In this document: positions 28,094 through 37,130 of the stretch, piece by piece
Position numbering within the stretch: the first letter of the stretch is position 1
Layout: every line of letters starts with the position of its first letter
DNA from: Pseudobacteroides cellulosolvens ATCC 35603 = DSM 2933
GTDB taxonomy: Bacteria; Bacillota; Clostridia; Acetivibrionales; DSM-2933
Length of the DNA: 64,000 nt
Reading direction: 5' to 3'
NCBI RefSeq assembly: GCF_001262605.1
Contig: NZ_LGTC01000001.1
Span: forward strand, 5,218,001-5,282,000
Made by a program: the position numbers and the translations under genes
The notes under the pieces: generated by a model
Database searches by the model: none
What the model saw: only the letters and a program-made list of their open reading frames with translations
Told to the model about the DNA's origin: nothing

Positions 28094-30784
28094 CTAAATT
28101 CTGTTTACTATGGTATTAAACTTTGCAGCTATAAGTATAATATCCCTCATATTGATAGCTCCATCATTGTTAAGGTCATATGCCTGAACATATCTTAGGT
28201 CTCCACGGACAGAATTGAAGCTGATTGCCACAAGTATGGTGTCCGCCATGTTTATAGCCCCGTCATGGTTTAAATCCTCTGCAACAAGGTTAGGAGGAGT
28301 TGTGGGTGTTGGGGTGGCAGGAGGAATGGTAGGTGTAGGCGTAGGCATTACCTCATTGGGATCCTTTAAAATATAAAGGATCCCGAATACTCCTCCAACA
28401 ATGCTTGCTCCCCTATTGGCAAATTTAACGGTTACCTTTGATTTTCCATTCAGCCATGCCGTTGGAATCTTGTACTGTACCTCATAAAAGCCAGTAGGAT
28501 TTTTCGCCTGAATAGTTTCATCCTTTAACAACTGGCCATCTATATAGACGTTAAAGGTTCTTCCGGCATCACCACTGTAATATTTGGCTACAAGGTAATT
28601 TGTTATAGAAGGAATAACAGCCATATCATAGCTGAACCATCCTGCTCCTGTAACCGAGCTTGCTGCACCGTTTGTTGCAGGATTTACATTTGCATGACGG
28701 TACATAAGACCGTTGAAGCTTCCTCCCGTCGAATTCCCCTGAAGATTATGGAGCAGCTCATACTGATCATTTGTAATCGGCACCTCATCTATTGTCAATG
28801 CTGCCCTGGCTTCCCTCTCACGCAGTTCCCTAAGATAAGCTTCCAATGCCGTAGCATCCATCTTCATGAGAGTAAAGTAAATACCATATCTGTCCTTATA
28901 TCTTTGATAGTGGGGAGTGAATTTTAAATTATTATCTTCATCTGTATTTCGTAAAGTAAACTCTACTCTACCGGGTGTCTTTACCATGTTGTTTTTAATA
29001 TTGCCGATCCAGGTATTAACACTGTCGGTTATAAGAATGTAGTCCTTGATTGTCACATTTTTGGTTGCTTTCAATACCTGTACACCATGGGGAGCTGTAG
29101 TCATGCTGGTGGTTCCAAGGCCTGCACTTAAAACGTAAGGACCATATGTAAATGCAACACAATCTAGTTTATCGGTAAGCCTTGATACCTGTACTTCCAT
29201 AGGTAAATATAACTCCACCTTGTCCCCTTCCTGCCATACTCTGTTGACACTGATGTAACCATTTACTTTTGACGCATTGACTGTAGCACCATTAACTGAA
29301 ACGGTTATATTCTGCCCTGCTGCAACCCATACCGGAGATCTGAATTTTATATTGACTGCAGTGTAAGGTGCTGAGCTAATGGTAAATATCACCTTACCGG
29401 AACCAGGCAAATCGGCTGACTGAGTCAATGAAAGTCCTTTTTCACTCCAGTTCAGTGTTGAGCTTAAATACATGTTTACATACAAGTCTGTGCTGTTATG
29501 GTAATACAAGCTGTCATTGAGCTTAGTGAAGTTTTCCATTCCAGTTCCGGTACAACACCAGAAGTGATTTGTTTCTGAACCAAAAACCTTGAAGTACCCT
29601 GTAGACATTGGCTGAAAGTACATAGACATTCCAGTTTCAGGATTTTGTGATGCCATAATTGCATTTAAATACGTTTTTTCATAGTAATCGGCGTATTTTA
29701 CATCTGCCGTCACCTTGAACAGTTCTCTGGAAAGCTTTAACATGTTATATGTATTGCATGTTTCATTGTTAACATTGGTCGCAGTAGCATATAGTTTACC
29801 AGGTTGCCCGAAATGCTCGTTATCACTGTTTCCCCCTGTTACATAGGTGTGATCTCTCAATACAATGGTGAAAAACTGCTGTGCAGCAGTCAAATAGGTG
29901 CTTTCAGTACTTCCCAATGTACGATAGCGGTTTAAAGCTCCGACAAACTTCGGAATGGTAGTATTGGCATGTCTGCCTGGTAAATTGTTGGTTCCGGCAG
30001 CAATGGTATTAAATAAATTGGTTTCATCAAATAGGTGGGCTGCAATTAAATGATTGCTGCTTTTTGTAATCTTGTATAATTCATAAAGACAGTCATTCAT
30101 TCCGCCGTATTCTACGCCCAACACTCTTGAGCGTGTCCCACTGTCCCATTTTGATGCCCTGTTATATACCCAGTCTCCCAATTTTTGGGCTATATTTAAT
30201 GCTTTTGGATTTCCTTCGTATATATAAACATCGATAAGACCCGACAAAATCTTGTGCATTGTATACCATGGCACCCAGCTATTACCTGTTGCTCTGCCTT
30301 CAATAACATTAAAATGTGTTTCAGGGGTTGCAAACAAGTACCCACTGCTAAATTTATTCTGACAAGCTTCCAGTTCGTTGATGATATAATCGGTTTTGTT
30401 TTTTAATTCGGTACTTAGTGCTGCATCACCTTTGGTATTTTTATAAGCCTTGGCAATAGCCGACAGGTAATGTCCCAATGTATGGCCCTGAATCATGGTA
30501 TTTTCCCAACCGCCATATCTGTCTGCTTTTTTCGGCAATCCTGATACCTCTCTGAATCCAGCTACTAGACGATCAGCACTAAGCATTTTCAAGTATGCAA
30601 CTTCTTTATTGAAGGCATTCACATAATACGGATCGGTTATCTTAACCTGTTCCATATCAAATTCCTGAAGCTGTTCCTCACTTGCGGCTGCGACTTCAGC
30701 TGGTGTCGGTACCACAATGATTTGTGACAAAGCCATTAAACATACCAATAATACACTGATAGACTTTTTTACGTTCTTAATCAT
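28094..30784 (-). CDS. Cellulosomal GH127-type beta-L-arabinofuranosidase (DUF1680) with C-terminal dockerin
   Basis: The 896-residue secreted protein has a signal peptide, then the (alpha/alpha)6 barrel of the GH127/GH146 clan (former DUF1680). The catalytic/zinc cysteines are visible in ETCNTYNMLKLSREL and FWCCTGTGMEN. A beta-sandwich accessory domain follows (about 690-815), then a Pro/Thr linker and a dockerin at the C-terminus with two Ca-binding repeats (DLNHDGAINMADTI, DLNNDGAINMRDII). It would remove beta-L-arabinofuranose from arabinans or glycoproteins. ATG 30784 is preferred over ATG 30811 because GGAGGAG lies just before it. It is upstream of the GH43 gene by 55 bases, so the two arabinose-releasing enzymes are probably co-expressed. 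Confidence 0.9.
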   Translation of the reverse strand: MIKNVKKSISVLLVCLMALSQIIVVPTPAEVAAASEEQLQEFDMEQVKITDPYYVNAFNKEVAYLKMLSADRLVAGFREVSGLPKKADRYGGWENTMIQGHTLGHYLSAIAKAYKNTKGDAALSTELKNKTDYIINELEACQNKFSSGYLFATPETHFNVIEGRATGNSWVPWYTMHKILSGLIDVYIYEGNPKALNIAQKLGDWVYNRASKWDSGTRSRVLGVEYGGMNDCLYELYKITKSSNHLIAAHLFDETNLFNTIAAGTNNLPGRHANTTIPKFVGALNRYRTLGSTESTYLTAAQQFFTIVLRDHTYVTGGNSDNEHFGQPGKLYATATNVNNETCNTYNMLKLSRELFKVTADVKYADYYEKTYLNAIMASQNPETGMSMYFQPMSTGYFKVFGSETNHFWCCTGTGMENFTKLNDSLYYHNSTDLYVNMYLSSTLNWSEKGLSLTQSADLPGSGKVIFTISSAPYTAVNIKFRSPVWVAAGQNITVSVNGATVNASKVNGYISVNRVWQEGDKVELYLPMEVQVSRLTDKLDCVAFTYGPYVLSAGLGTTSMTTAPHGVQVLKATKNVTIKDYILITDSVNTWIGNIKNNMVKTPGRVEFTLRNTDEDNNLKFTPHYQRYKDRYGIYFTLMKMDATALEAYLRELREREARAALTIDEVPITNDQYELLHNLQGNSTGGSFNGLMYRHANVNPATNGAASSVTGAGWFSYDMAVIPSITNYLVAKYYSGDAGRTFNVYIDGQLLKDETIQAKNPTGFYEVQYKIPTAWLNGKSKVTVKFANRGASIVGGVFGILYILKDPNEVMPTPTPTIPPATPTPTTPPNLVAEDLNHDGAINMADTILVAISFNSVRGDLRYVQAYDLNNDGAINMRDIILIAAKFNTIVNRI

Positions 30785-31278
30785 AATCTCTCCTCCATTA
30801 CCGTAATGCAATGTCTATAAAACAAGGCAAATATACAATTCATATACTTATTATATAAAATGAATTTTTTCTATAAATGGACTTTTTTTTGATATTTGTT
30901 AAAAATTTTAGTGAAACGGATTATTTTCTGCCTATATACCGGTAAAATTTTATGAATTCATTTTGAATTCAATATGATTTCTTTCGAAGCAAGCATTGAA
31001 AGCATAGAAAAATTTGTTAATTTGGTTGTTGATTCCACTAGTACAGGTAATAATAATTTGTGCAGCTATTGGACAAGAACCGATGTAATCAGCCAACGTC
31101 ATGAATCTTAGCTAAGGCATGTTGAAAAATAAAAGCGTAAGTAATTTTTCTTTCATCAATAAATCAAAATGTACTAGTGTGGTAGAATTAAAGCAAAACC
31201 TTTTATATAATATAGTCAGAATAATCTGATCCACTTGATATAGTTCAAAATCAAAAATAAAAAGGAGGGTGTATTTCT
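30785..31278. other. Intergenic region between divergent GH127 and GH5 genes
   Basis: There is no ORF of note. It must hold the promoters of both divergent genes. Its right part carries one arm (31115-31129) of an inverted repeat that flanks the GH5 gene. A good AAGGAGG ribosome site lies before the GH5 ATG at 31279. Confidence 0.5.
31115..31129 (+). repeat. Left arm of an inverted repeat flanking GH5
   Basis: AGGCATGTTGAAAAA here is the perfect reverse complement of 32328-32342. The two arms enclose a 1.2-kb segment containing only the GH5 gene. Confidence 0.5.
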
Positions 31279-32307
31279 ATGAAACAATTTACAGGGTACA
31301 TGAAAGGTATTAATCTAGGCGGATGGTTGTCCCAGTGCAAACACAGCAAACAGCATTATGATACATTTATCAGTGAAAAGGATATCGAACGAATTTCATC
31401 CTGGGGACTTGATCATATCAGGTTGCCTGTTGATTATGAGCTTCTTGAAACAGATAACGGAGAATATATTGAGGAGGGCTTCAAGTATATTGACGATTGC
31501 CTCGAATGGTGCAAAAAATATGGGCTTAACATGATACTTGATTTGCATAAAACAGCTGGTTACTCTTTTGATGAATCAGAAACATCAATGGGTTTTTTTG
31601 AAAGCGAACAACTCCAAAACAGGTTCATTGCTCTGTGGCATGAATTTGCCAAACGTTATGGAAAATATTCAGATCGCCTTACATTTGAATTATTAAATGA
31701 AATTGTTGACAAAAATGTTACCCAAATTTGGAACAGAATTGCTGAACGTGCTATAAAGACAATAAGACAATATGCACCTGATATAAATATTCTTATCGGT
31801 GGTGTAAATAATAACAGCATTAGCGTCCTAAAGAGCCTTGATATGCCATATGATGAACATATAGTTTATAATTTTCACTTTTACGAACCAACAGTATTTA
31901 CACATCAGTCAGCATACTGGGTCAAAGATATGCCTTTAGACTTTACGATGCCATATCCCAACGAATTTACTGAGGTCGTTTCAAAAACAAAAGAGTTTTT
32001 CCCACCCATGCATAGTGATATATTTACCGATGTTTCTCTTGACAAGATGGATAAGAGTTTTTTTGAAAAGTTGTTTTCTGAAGCAGTGCAAATTGCAGAA
32101 GAAAGAAACACTTCACTTTACTGCGGCGAATATGGAGTAATCGCTAAAGCAGATGTTGACTCAACACTCAATTGGTATTCCGATATAAACAGTACTTTTG
32201 AAAAGTTTGGAATAGGAAGGTCTGCATGGACATATAAAGAAATGGATTTTGGAATTATAGATGAACACTATGCTCCAATTTTCGAGAAACTCATAAAATT
32301 GCTTTAA
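31279..32307 (+). CDS. GH5 glycoside hydrolase, cytoplasmic
   Basis: The 342-residue protein is a GH5 (beta/alpha)8 barrel. It has GINLGGWLSQ at the start, HIRLPVDYE, the acid/base Glu141 in FELLNE and the nucleophile Glu284 in YCGEYGV. It has no signal peptide and no dockerin, unlike its neighbours, so it probably hydrolyses imported beta-glucan, mannan or related oligosaccharides. The substrate subfamily cannot be read with confidence. It is divergent from GH127 and flanked by a 15-base perfect inverted repeat. Confidence 0.88.
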   Translation: MKQFTGYMKGINLGGWLSQCKHSKQHYDTFISEKDIERISSWGLDHIRLPVDYELLETDNGEYIEEGFKYIDDCLEWCKKYGLNMILDLHKTAGYSFDESETSMGFFESEQLQNRFIALWHEFAKRYGKYSDRLTFELLNEIVDKNVTQIWNRIAERAIKTIRQYAPDINILIGGVNNNSISVLKSLDMPYDEHIVYNFHFYEPTVFTHQSAYWVKDMPLDFTMPYPNEFTEVVSKTKEFFPPMHSDIFTDVSLDKMDKSFFEKLFSEAVQIAEERNTSLYCGEYGVIAKADVDSTLNWYSDINSTFEKFGIGRSAWTYKEMDFGIIDEHYAPIFEKLIKLL

Positions 32308-32327
32308 GGCAAAATTTTAACGGAAGT

Positions 32328-32342
32328 TTTTTCAACATGCCT
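32328..32342 (-). repeat. Right arm of the inverted repeat flanking GH5
   Basis: TTTTTCAACATGCCT is the exact reverse complement of 31115-31129. It lies 20 bases after the GH5 stop. Confidence 0.5.
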
Positions 32343-32462
32343 AGTTTTGATATTTGCTTGGTCATTTTTATCATTATACCAATTATTGTTTTTATGACTT
32401 TGAGATGTCTGGTAAAGGTAGACCTTTGGAATTTTTGCACAGGCGTATGATGTCACTTACAG

Positions 32463-32510
32463 GGCGAGAGAAATATATGATAGAACTTCTATCGTATACT
32501 TTCTCTCGCC
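32463..32510 (+). repeat. Long near-perfect hairpin
   Basis: GGCGAGAGAAA (32463-32473) pairs with TTTCTCTCGCC (32500-32510). The inner bases continue the stem (GATAGAA/TTCTATC), giving more than 20 paired bases with a tiny loop. No T-run follows, so it is not a classic terminator. It could be an IS-end or processed-RNA relic. Confidence 0.5.
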
Positions 32511-32830
32511 TGACTCTTCAAGACTACTACGAAGTAGATTTTCATCAGCTTTAAAGCTGCTAATACAATTGCTTTACTATTTTCAATTCTATTTCGACCT
32601 ATAATAATACCAAGTATTTACGATCTCTTCTAAAATAGTGAGATTAGCCCAACCAGGCTTATTACCACCTTTAGTTCTGAGGTTCAAAGTTGCTTATCAT
32701 TAGATATCGAATTTATTATTTATTAAACTAAAAGCCAAAAATGACGATAATCACAATACCTAAGAAAAAAGAAAACCGTGGAATACAGTGCCATATATTC
32801 TATATTTTGATAAGGAGATTAAACCGAAAG
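32511..32830. other. Gene-poor stretch before the GGDEF/EAL gene
   Basis: No convincing gene. On the minus strand, about 32600-32700, a short open stretch reads TKGGNKPGWANLTILEE and ends at a stop. It looks like the C-terminal scrap of a lost, possibly transposon-related gene, but I cannot assign it. Confidence 0.3.
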
Positions 32831-35515
32831 ATGCAAAATTTAAGTCTTGGTAAGACTCCTCAATCTCCAAAATTGATTATTGGGTTTATATTATTAACTT
32901 GTATATGTATGATGGCCAGGATATATAAGGTGCCATTGTCTTATGGTGTATACATAAGTTTTGCTTCATTTTTTCTATTTGTTATATTAAGACTATATGG
33001 AACAGCTTTTGCCCTAATATCAAGTCTAATTGTAAATGTTTTTGCAATAGCTTTATTACATCCTGATAGAATTTCTTTATTTATCTCTTTGGAAATATTC
33101 TTTGTTGGAATGATTTATAAATATAAAATACGCAATTTATTTTTATCAGAAATGATTTACTGGATGATATTAGGTTGTCCTGCAACTTCTCTGTATTTTT
33201 TTATCACGGGTGAGGAATTTGGTATTGTAGGTATCGTTGCAATTTTAAATCAATTCATTTTAGGACTTATAAATGCTCTGCTGGCTGATATGGTAGTATC
33301 ATACATAAATCCAAATAGATTATTAAGATCTAATTCCAGCTATACAATTGATTTTAGTTTATTGATTTTTCACTTCACACTAATCTCTGTTTTAGTCCCA
33401 TTTACAATATATGTTTTTATAGATGGTTTAAATATTAATAGAGATACAAACACAGCTATAATTCAGACTATGGAAAATAAGAATTTCGAAATTTTTGAGC
33501 AACTTAAAAGCTTGAATATTATTGATCTGCGTAAAATCAAGATTAACTCCCCCATACAAATAAACAAGATAAGAAAAATTTTAGACACAGAGCCTGAAGG
33601 CAGTGTTGTTGGGTTAATGATTCAAGATGAGAATGGAAAAATCTATGTATCAAATAAACAAGCAAATAAATACCATAATAACACAAATTGGAGACTTGAA
33701 GGAAAAGTAATCCATTATAGTGATGATTTATATATATGGCGCCCTGAATTAACCGATTATTACACTGATGAAACAGCTTGGAAAAGTGCTTTCTTTATTA
33801 AAGAGACAAAATTTGAAGATATTGACTTAAAGCTTGTTATCCAAATACCTCTTTCCAAATACTCGGAAGATATATGGAACCGTTATTTAAATAAATTTTA
33901 TATAATTATAATTGCATGTATTATTGCTACTATTTTGTCCATCATAATTAGCAGACTTTTGTCAGGAACGCTGTTAAAATTGGCTGAATTAACCACTGAC
34001 ATCCCTAATAAACTAAGCCGCCAGGAAAAAATAAATTGGCCAAATACTGCCATAAGTCAAATAAAGTCATTAGTCCTTAACTTTACTGAAATGTCAAATA
34101 AGCTTGAACACTTGTTTTTTAAAGAAAAAGAAATGAATAATCAACTTCTGATTCAAACAGCTGAATTGAAAAATTCTAAAGAAGAGCTTAGGCATTTAGC
34201 TTATTATGACGCCCTTACCGATCTCCCCAACAGGCTCTATTTTATGGAATATCTTAAAGAGACTATAGAATCAAATAAAGACAAATATTTGATTCTTGCT
34301 ATCATGTTTATTGATCTAAACCGCTTTAAACAAATAAACGATACTTTCGGACATGAAGTGGGAGATATGCTTTTAAAAGAGGTAGCAAGAAGATTTAAGT
34401 CAATTAGTAACGATTACACATTCATTGCTCGACTTGGAGGCGATGAATTTGTTGTTATATTAAAAAATGCAGATAAGTTAAAAGCAGCCGAAACAGCCAG
34501 TTTTATTAACAAAATTTTGGCTGATAGGATACATATTTCTTACAATGGTAAAGGGATGGATTTGTTTACATCAGGAAGCATTGGTATATCAATGTACCCC
34601 ATAGACTCAAATGATACTAATAATGTTTTAAAAAATGCCGATATTTCAATGTATGTTGCAAAAAAAGAAGGTGGCAATACTTTTCGTTTTTATGAAGAAA
34701 TTAATAAGGATAACAAAGAAGAACAAATACATCTTGAGATGAAGCTGAAAAGTGCATTGGAGCAGAGGGAACTTGTTCTTTATTATCAACCCCAGTTTAA
34801 TATTAAAAGCGGTAATATTACTGCAATTGAAGCTCTCCTCCGTTGGAATAATCCTGAATTAGGTTTGATCCTACCGTCAAAGTTTATTCCTATTGCTAAT
34901 GATATCGGTTTGATGCAGGAAATTGGATCTTGGGTATTAAAGGAAGCTTGTTCCCAAATTAAATTATGGAGAGATATGGGGATTATAGACACACGTGTTA
35001 CAGTAAATATATCCGGTGATAACTTTCAAAGTCAATATATTATCGATACCATCCAAAAAGTATTGGATGAAACAGGTTTAAATTCTGAACTTCTTGCGTT
35101 GGATATAACAGAATCCTATTTATTGAATAATTTTGTTAGTCTTGAAAAGACAGTAAGTGATATAAAGCAACTAGGCGTATATATTTCAATTGATGATTTT
35201 GGAGAAGGCGGATCTTCTTTTTCTTTGTTAAAGGATGTACAAGTAGATTGCGTAAAAATTGACAAAATACTTATTGAAAAGTTATCAACTGATAAGAAAT
35301 CTCAACTGATAGTTAAGGCGTTGATTGACTTGGTTCATTCTATGGGTATTAAAGTAGTTGCAGAGGGCGTTGAGACTCCAGAAAATGTGGAAATTCTTAG
35401 AAATATGAACTGTGATGATATACACGGGTTTTTATTAAGTGCTCCTATGGATAAAAATAGTTTTGAAAAATGGGTTATAAATTATAATAGTAGAAAAGCA
35501 TTATTTGAATTATAG
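32831..35515 (+). CDS. Membrane-anchored GGDEF-EAL cyclic-di-GMP protein
   Basis: The product (894 residues from ATG 32831) has about six N-terminal transmembrane helices, an extracytoplasmic loop of roughly 150 residues, another helix, a HAMP-like linker, a GGDEF domain with intact RLGGDEF near 536-540, and an EAL domain with EALLRW at 667-672, DDFGEGGSS and VAEGVET. Both catalytic motifs look competent, so it could make or degrade c-di-GMP. No RxxD inhibitory site precedes GGDEF. The frame is open from 32741; ATG 32831 is preferred because AAGGAG lies upstream, though the spacing of 13 is long. A solute-binding lipoprotein gene follows 98 bases later on the same strand. Confidence 0.9.
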   Translation: MQNLSLGKTPQSPKLIIGFILLTCICMMARIYKVPLSYGVYISFASFFLFVILRLYGTAFALISSLIVNVFAIALLHPDRISLFISLEIFFVGMIYKYKIRNLFLSEMIYWMILGCPATSLYFFITGEEFGIVGIVAILNQFILGLINALLADMVVSYINPNRLLRSNSSYTIDFSLLIFHFTLISVLVPFTIYVFIDGLNINRDTNTAIIQTMENKNFEIFEQLKSLNIIDLRKIKINSPIQINKIRKILDTEPEGSVVGLMIQDENGKIYVSNKQANKYHNNTNWRLEGKVIHYSDDLYIWRPELTDYYTDETAWKSAFFIKETKFEDIDLKLVIQIPLSKYSEDIWNRYLNKFYIIIIACIIATILSIIISRLLSGTLLKLAELTTDIPNKLSRQEKINWPNTAISQIKSLVLNFTEMSNKLEHLFFKEKEMNNQLLIQTAELKNSKEELRHLAYYDALTDLPNRLYFMEYLKETIESNKDKYLILAIMFIDLNRFKQINDTFGHEVGDMLLKEVARRFKSISNDYTFIARLGGDEFVVILKNADKLKAAETASFINKILADRIHISYNGKGMDLFTSGSIGISMYPIDSNDTNNVLKNADISMYVAKKEGGNTFRFYEEINKDNKEEQIHLEMKLKSALEQRELVLYYQPQFNIKSGNITAIEALLRWNNPELGLILPSKFIPIANDIGLMQEIGSWVLKEACSQIKLWRDMGIIDTRVTVNISGDNFQSQYIIDTIQKVLDETGLNSELLALDITESYLLNNFVSLEKTVSDIKQLGVYISIDDFGEGGSSFSLLKDVQVDCVKIDKILIEKLSTDKKSQLIVKALIDLVHSMGIKVVAEGVETPENVEILRNMNCDDIHGFLLSAPMDKNSFEKWVINYNSRKALFEL

Positions 35516-35613
35516 TCAGATTAATACCAGCCACTTCTTTGCTGATTATATTTAAATTTAAACTTTTTGCTTTATAAATAAGATTTGTATAAATATAACA
35601 AGGAGGCATAAAA

Positions 35614-36933
35614 ATGAAAGTGTTAAACGTTTTTCGTTTTTCTTTGTTACTCTGTGCTTTCATTATTTTTTGTAGTTGCAGGCAATCTTCATATAAACCA
35701 CTTTCTAATACAAATCCAACGACACAAACTGCTGTTCCTCAAGAATCTCCCATAAATACCGAGATAAAAGTATGGGCAGCCAATAATGGATTAGATAGCA
35801 TAAAGCTAGATTTCGAGGTAATGTATCCGAGGATTAAGATAGACATTACAAAGTTTGATTCTTTAGAAAAGTTTAATAATGAATGTCTTTCTGCATTATC
35901 ATCGGGAACCGGGCCAGATATTTTCTTTTTTGATAGCTCATTCTTTGGTCAATATACTGTAAATGGCATTCTTGAAGATTTACTGAAAGAACCATATTTA
36001 GCTGGCAGATATGAAAAAGATTTTCCGGCGGATGTTTGGGAAAGCAATAAATCCATCGATGGAAAAAGTCTTTTGGCCATGACATTTTTAACATCTCCGT
36101 ATGTTACTTTTTATCGTGAGGATGTAATGAAGGAAAATGGATTTCCATCGGAGCCGGAAGAGTTTGGTAAGTTTATAGAAAAACCGGAAAACCTTCTTGC
36201 TATAGCAAAGAAAATAAAACCCAAGGGTCAATATATTTTTCAGTGGCCTACAGACCTTCCAAACTTATTGGGATCATCCGTAGGGATATTTGACAATAAT
36301 TTAAGGTTTTTGAGAAATACAGATGACTTTGTGAAAATGCTCGATATTGCGAAAGAATCACATAAAGCTGGTTTTGAACTTGAAGCCAGTTTTTGGGACA
36401 CAGCAGGAGGAAAAGCTATAGCAGACAACAAGCTGGTTATGGTGTTTAATTTGGGATCTTGGGGTTCTGGATCCCTACAGAATTATGCACCGGATCAAGC
36501 TGGTAAATGGAAAGCAACCAAACCTCCCCTTGGGATATATGCCTGGCAGTCTGATACAAAATTAGCAATAAGCTCACAAAGTCAAAACAAGAAAAATGCC
36601 TGGAAGTTTGTTGAATACGTTTTTACTCAACAAAGTGGGGGAGTAAACTACGATATGGTAAATGGGTATAAACCATCAAGAAGAAATTCTAGGCAAATGG
36701 AAGCAAGGAATTCATTTTTGGAACAAGACGTTCAGCCACTATATGAAGAATTAGCTGATAAAATGAAACAATACAAATTAACACCATTGGACGATACAGC
36801 ATCATTAATATTTGAGAAAGATATTTCTGACGCAACTGTCAGAAATCCCGACTCGAAAACAGCGATTAGAAATATAGTAGATAAAATTGAAAGTACACTT
36901 AATGAAGAACGCAAAGCATTATTGGAAAATTAA
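35614..36933 (+). CDS. Extracellular solute-binding lipoprotein (sugar type), no transporter genes nearby
   Basis: The 439-residue product has a short lipoprotein signal with Cys22 in IIFCSCRQ as the probable lipidation site. It continues with a family-1 periplasmic-type binding fold: IKVWAANNGLDSIKLDFE, SSGTGPDIFFFDSS and GGKAIADNKLVMVFNLGSWG are typical. It would bind an oligosaccharide at the cell surface. No permease or ATPase gene lies next to it; its neighbour upstream is the GGDEF/EAL protein. It may serve a transporter elsewhere or act as a sensor subunit. A strong AAGGAGG site precedes the ATG. Confidence 0.88.
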   Translation: MKVLNVFRFSLLLCAFIIFCSCRQSSYKPLSNTNPTTQTAVPQESPINTEIKVWAANNGLDSIKLDFEVMYPRIKIDITKFDSLEKFNNECLSALSSGTGPDIFFFDSSFFGQYTVNGILEDLLKEPYLAGRYEKDFPADVWESNKSIDGKSLLAMTFLTSPYVTFYREDVMKENGFPSEPEEFGKFIEKPENLLAIAKKIKPKGQYIFQWPTDLPNLLGSSVGIFDNNLRFLRNTDDFVKMLDIAKESHKAGFELEASFWDTAGGKAIADNKLVMVFNLGSWGSGSLQNYAPDQAGKWKATKPPLGIYAWQSDTKLAISSQSQNKKNAWKFVEYVFTQQSGGVNYDMVNGYKPSRRNSRQMEARNSFLEQDVQPLYEELADKMKQYKLTPLDDTASLIFEKDISDATVRNPDSKTAIRNIVDKIESTLNEERKALLEN

Positions 36934-37053
36934 CATACCTGGTAAAATCCCATCCCATAGCCTGATCGAAAAGATGTAGGAGTTAACACAGTGAAACTTT
37001 CGATGTACCTAAAAGGATTTTAATCATTCGATTATATATATCAATAACATAAA

Positions 37054-37096
37054 AATGACGTCAATCAAAATTGATTGACGTCATCATAATTTTTTG
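37054..37096. terminator. Bidirectional terminator between the SBP and GH16 genes
   Basis: ATGACGTCAATCAA and TTGATTGACGTCAT form a perfect 14-bp stem with a 2-base centre. It is followed by TTTTTTG on the plus strand and preceded by AAAAA, which is U-rich on the minus strand. It can end both convergent transcripts. Confidence 0.85.
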
Positions 37097-37130
37097 TTTT
37101 TTACTGCTGTCTACATAACAGGGCAATTTA

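Noticed and set aside
32354..32554. A 66-residue ORF after GH5
   Set aside because: It runs through a 48-base hairpin and has no ribosome site or known family.
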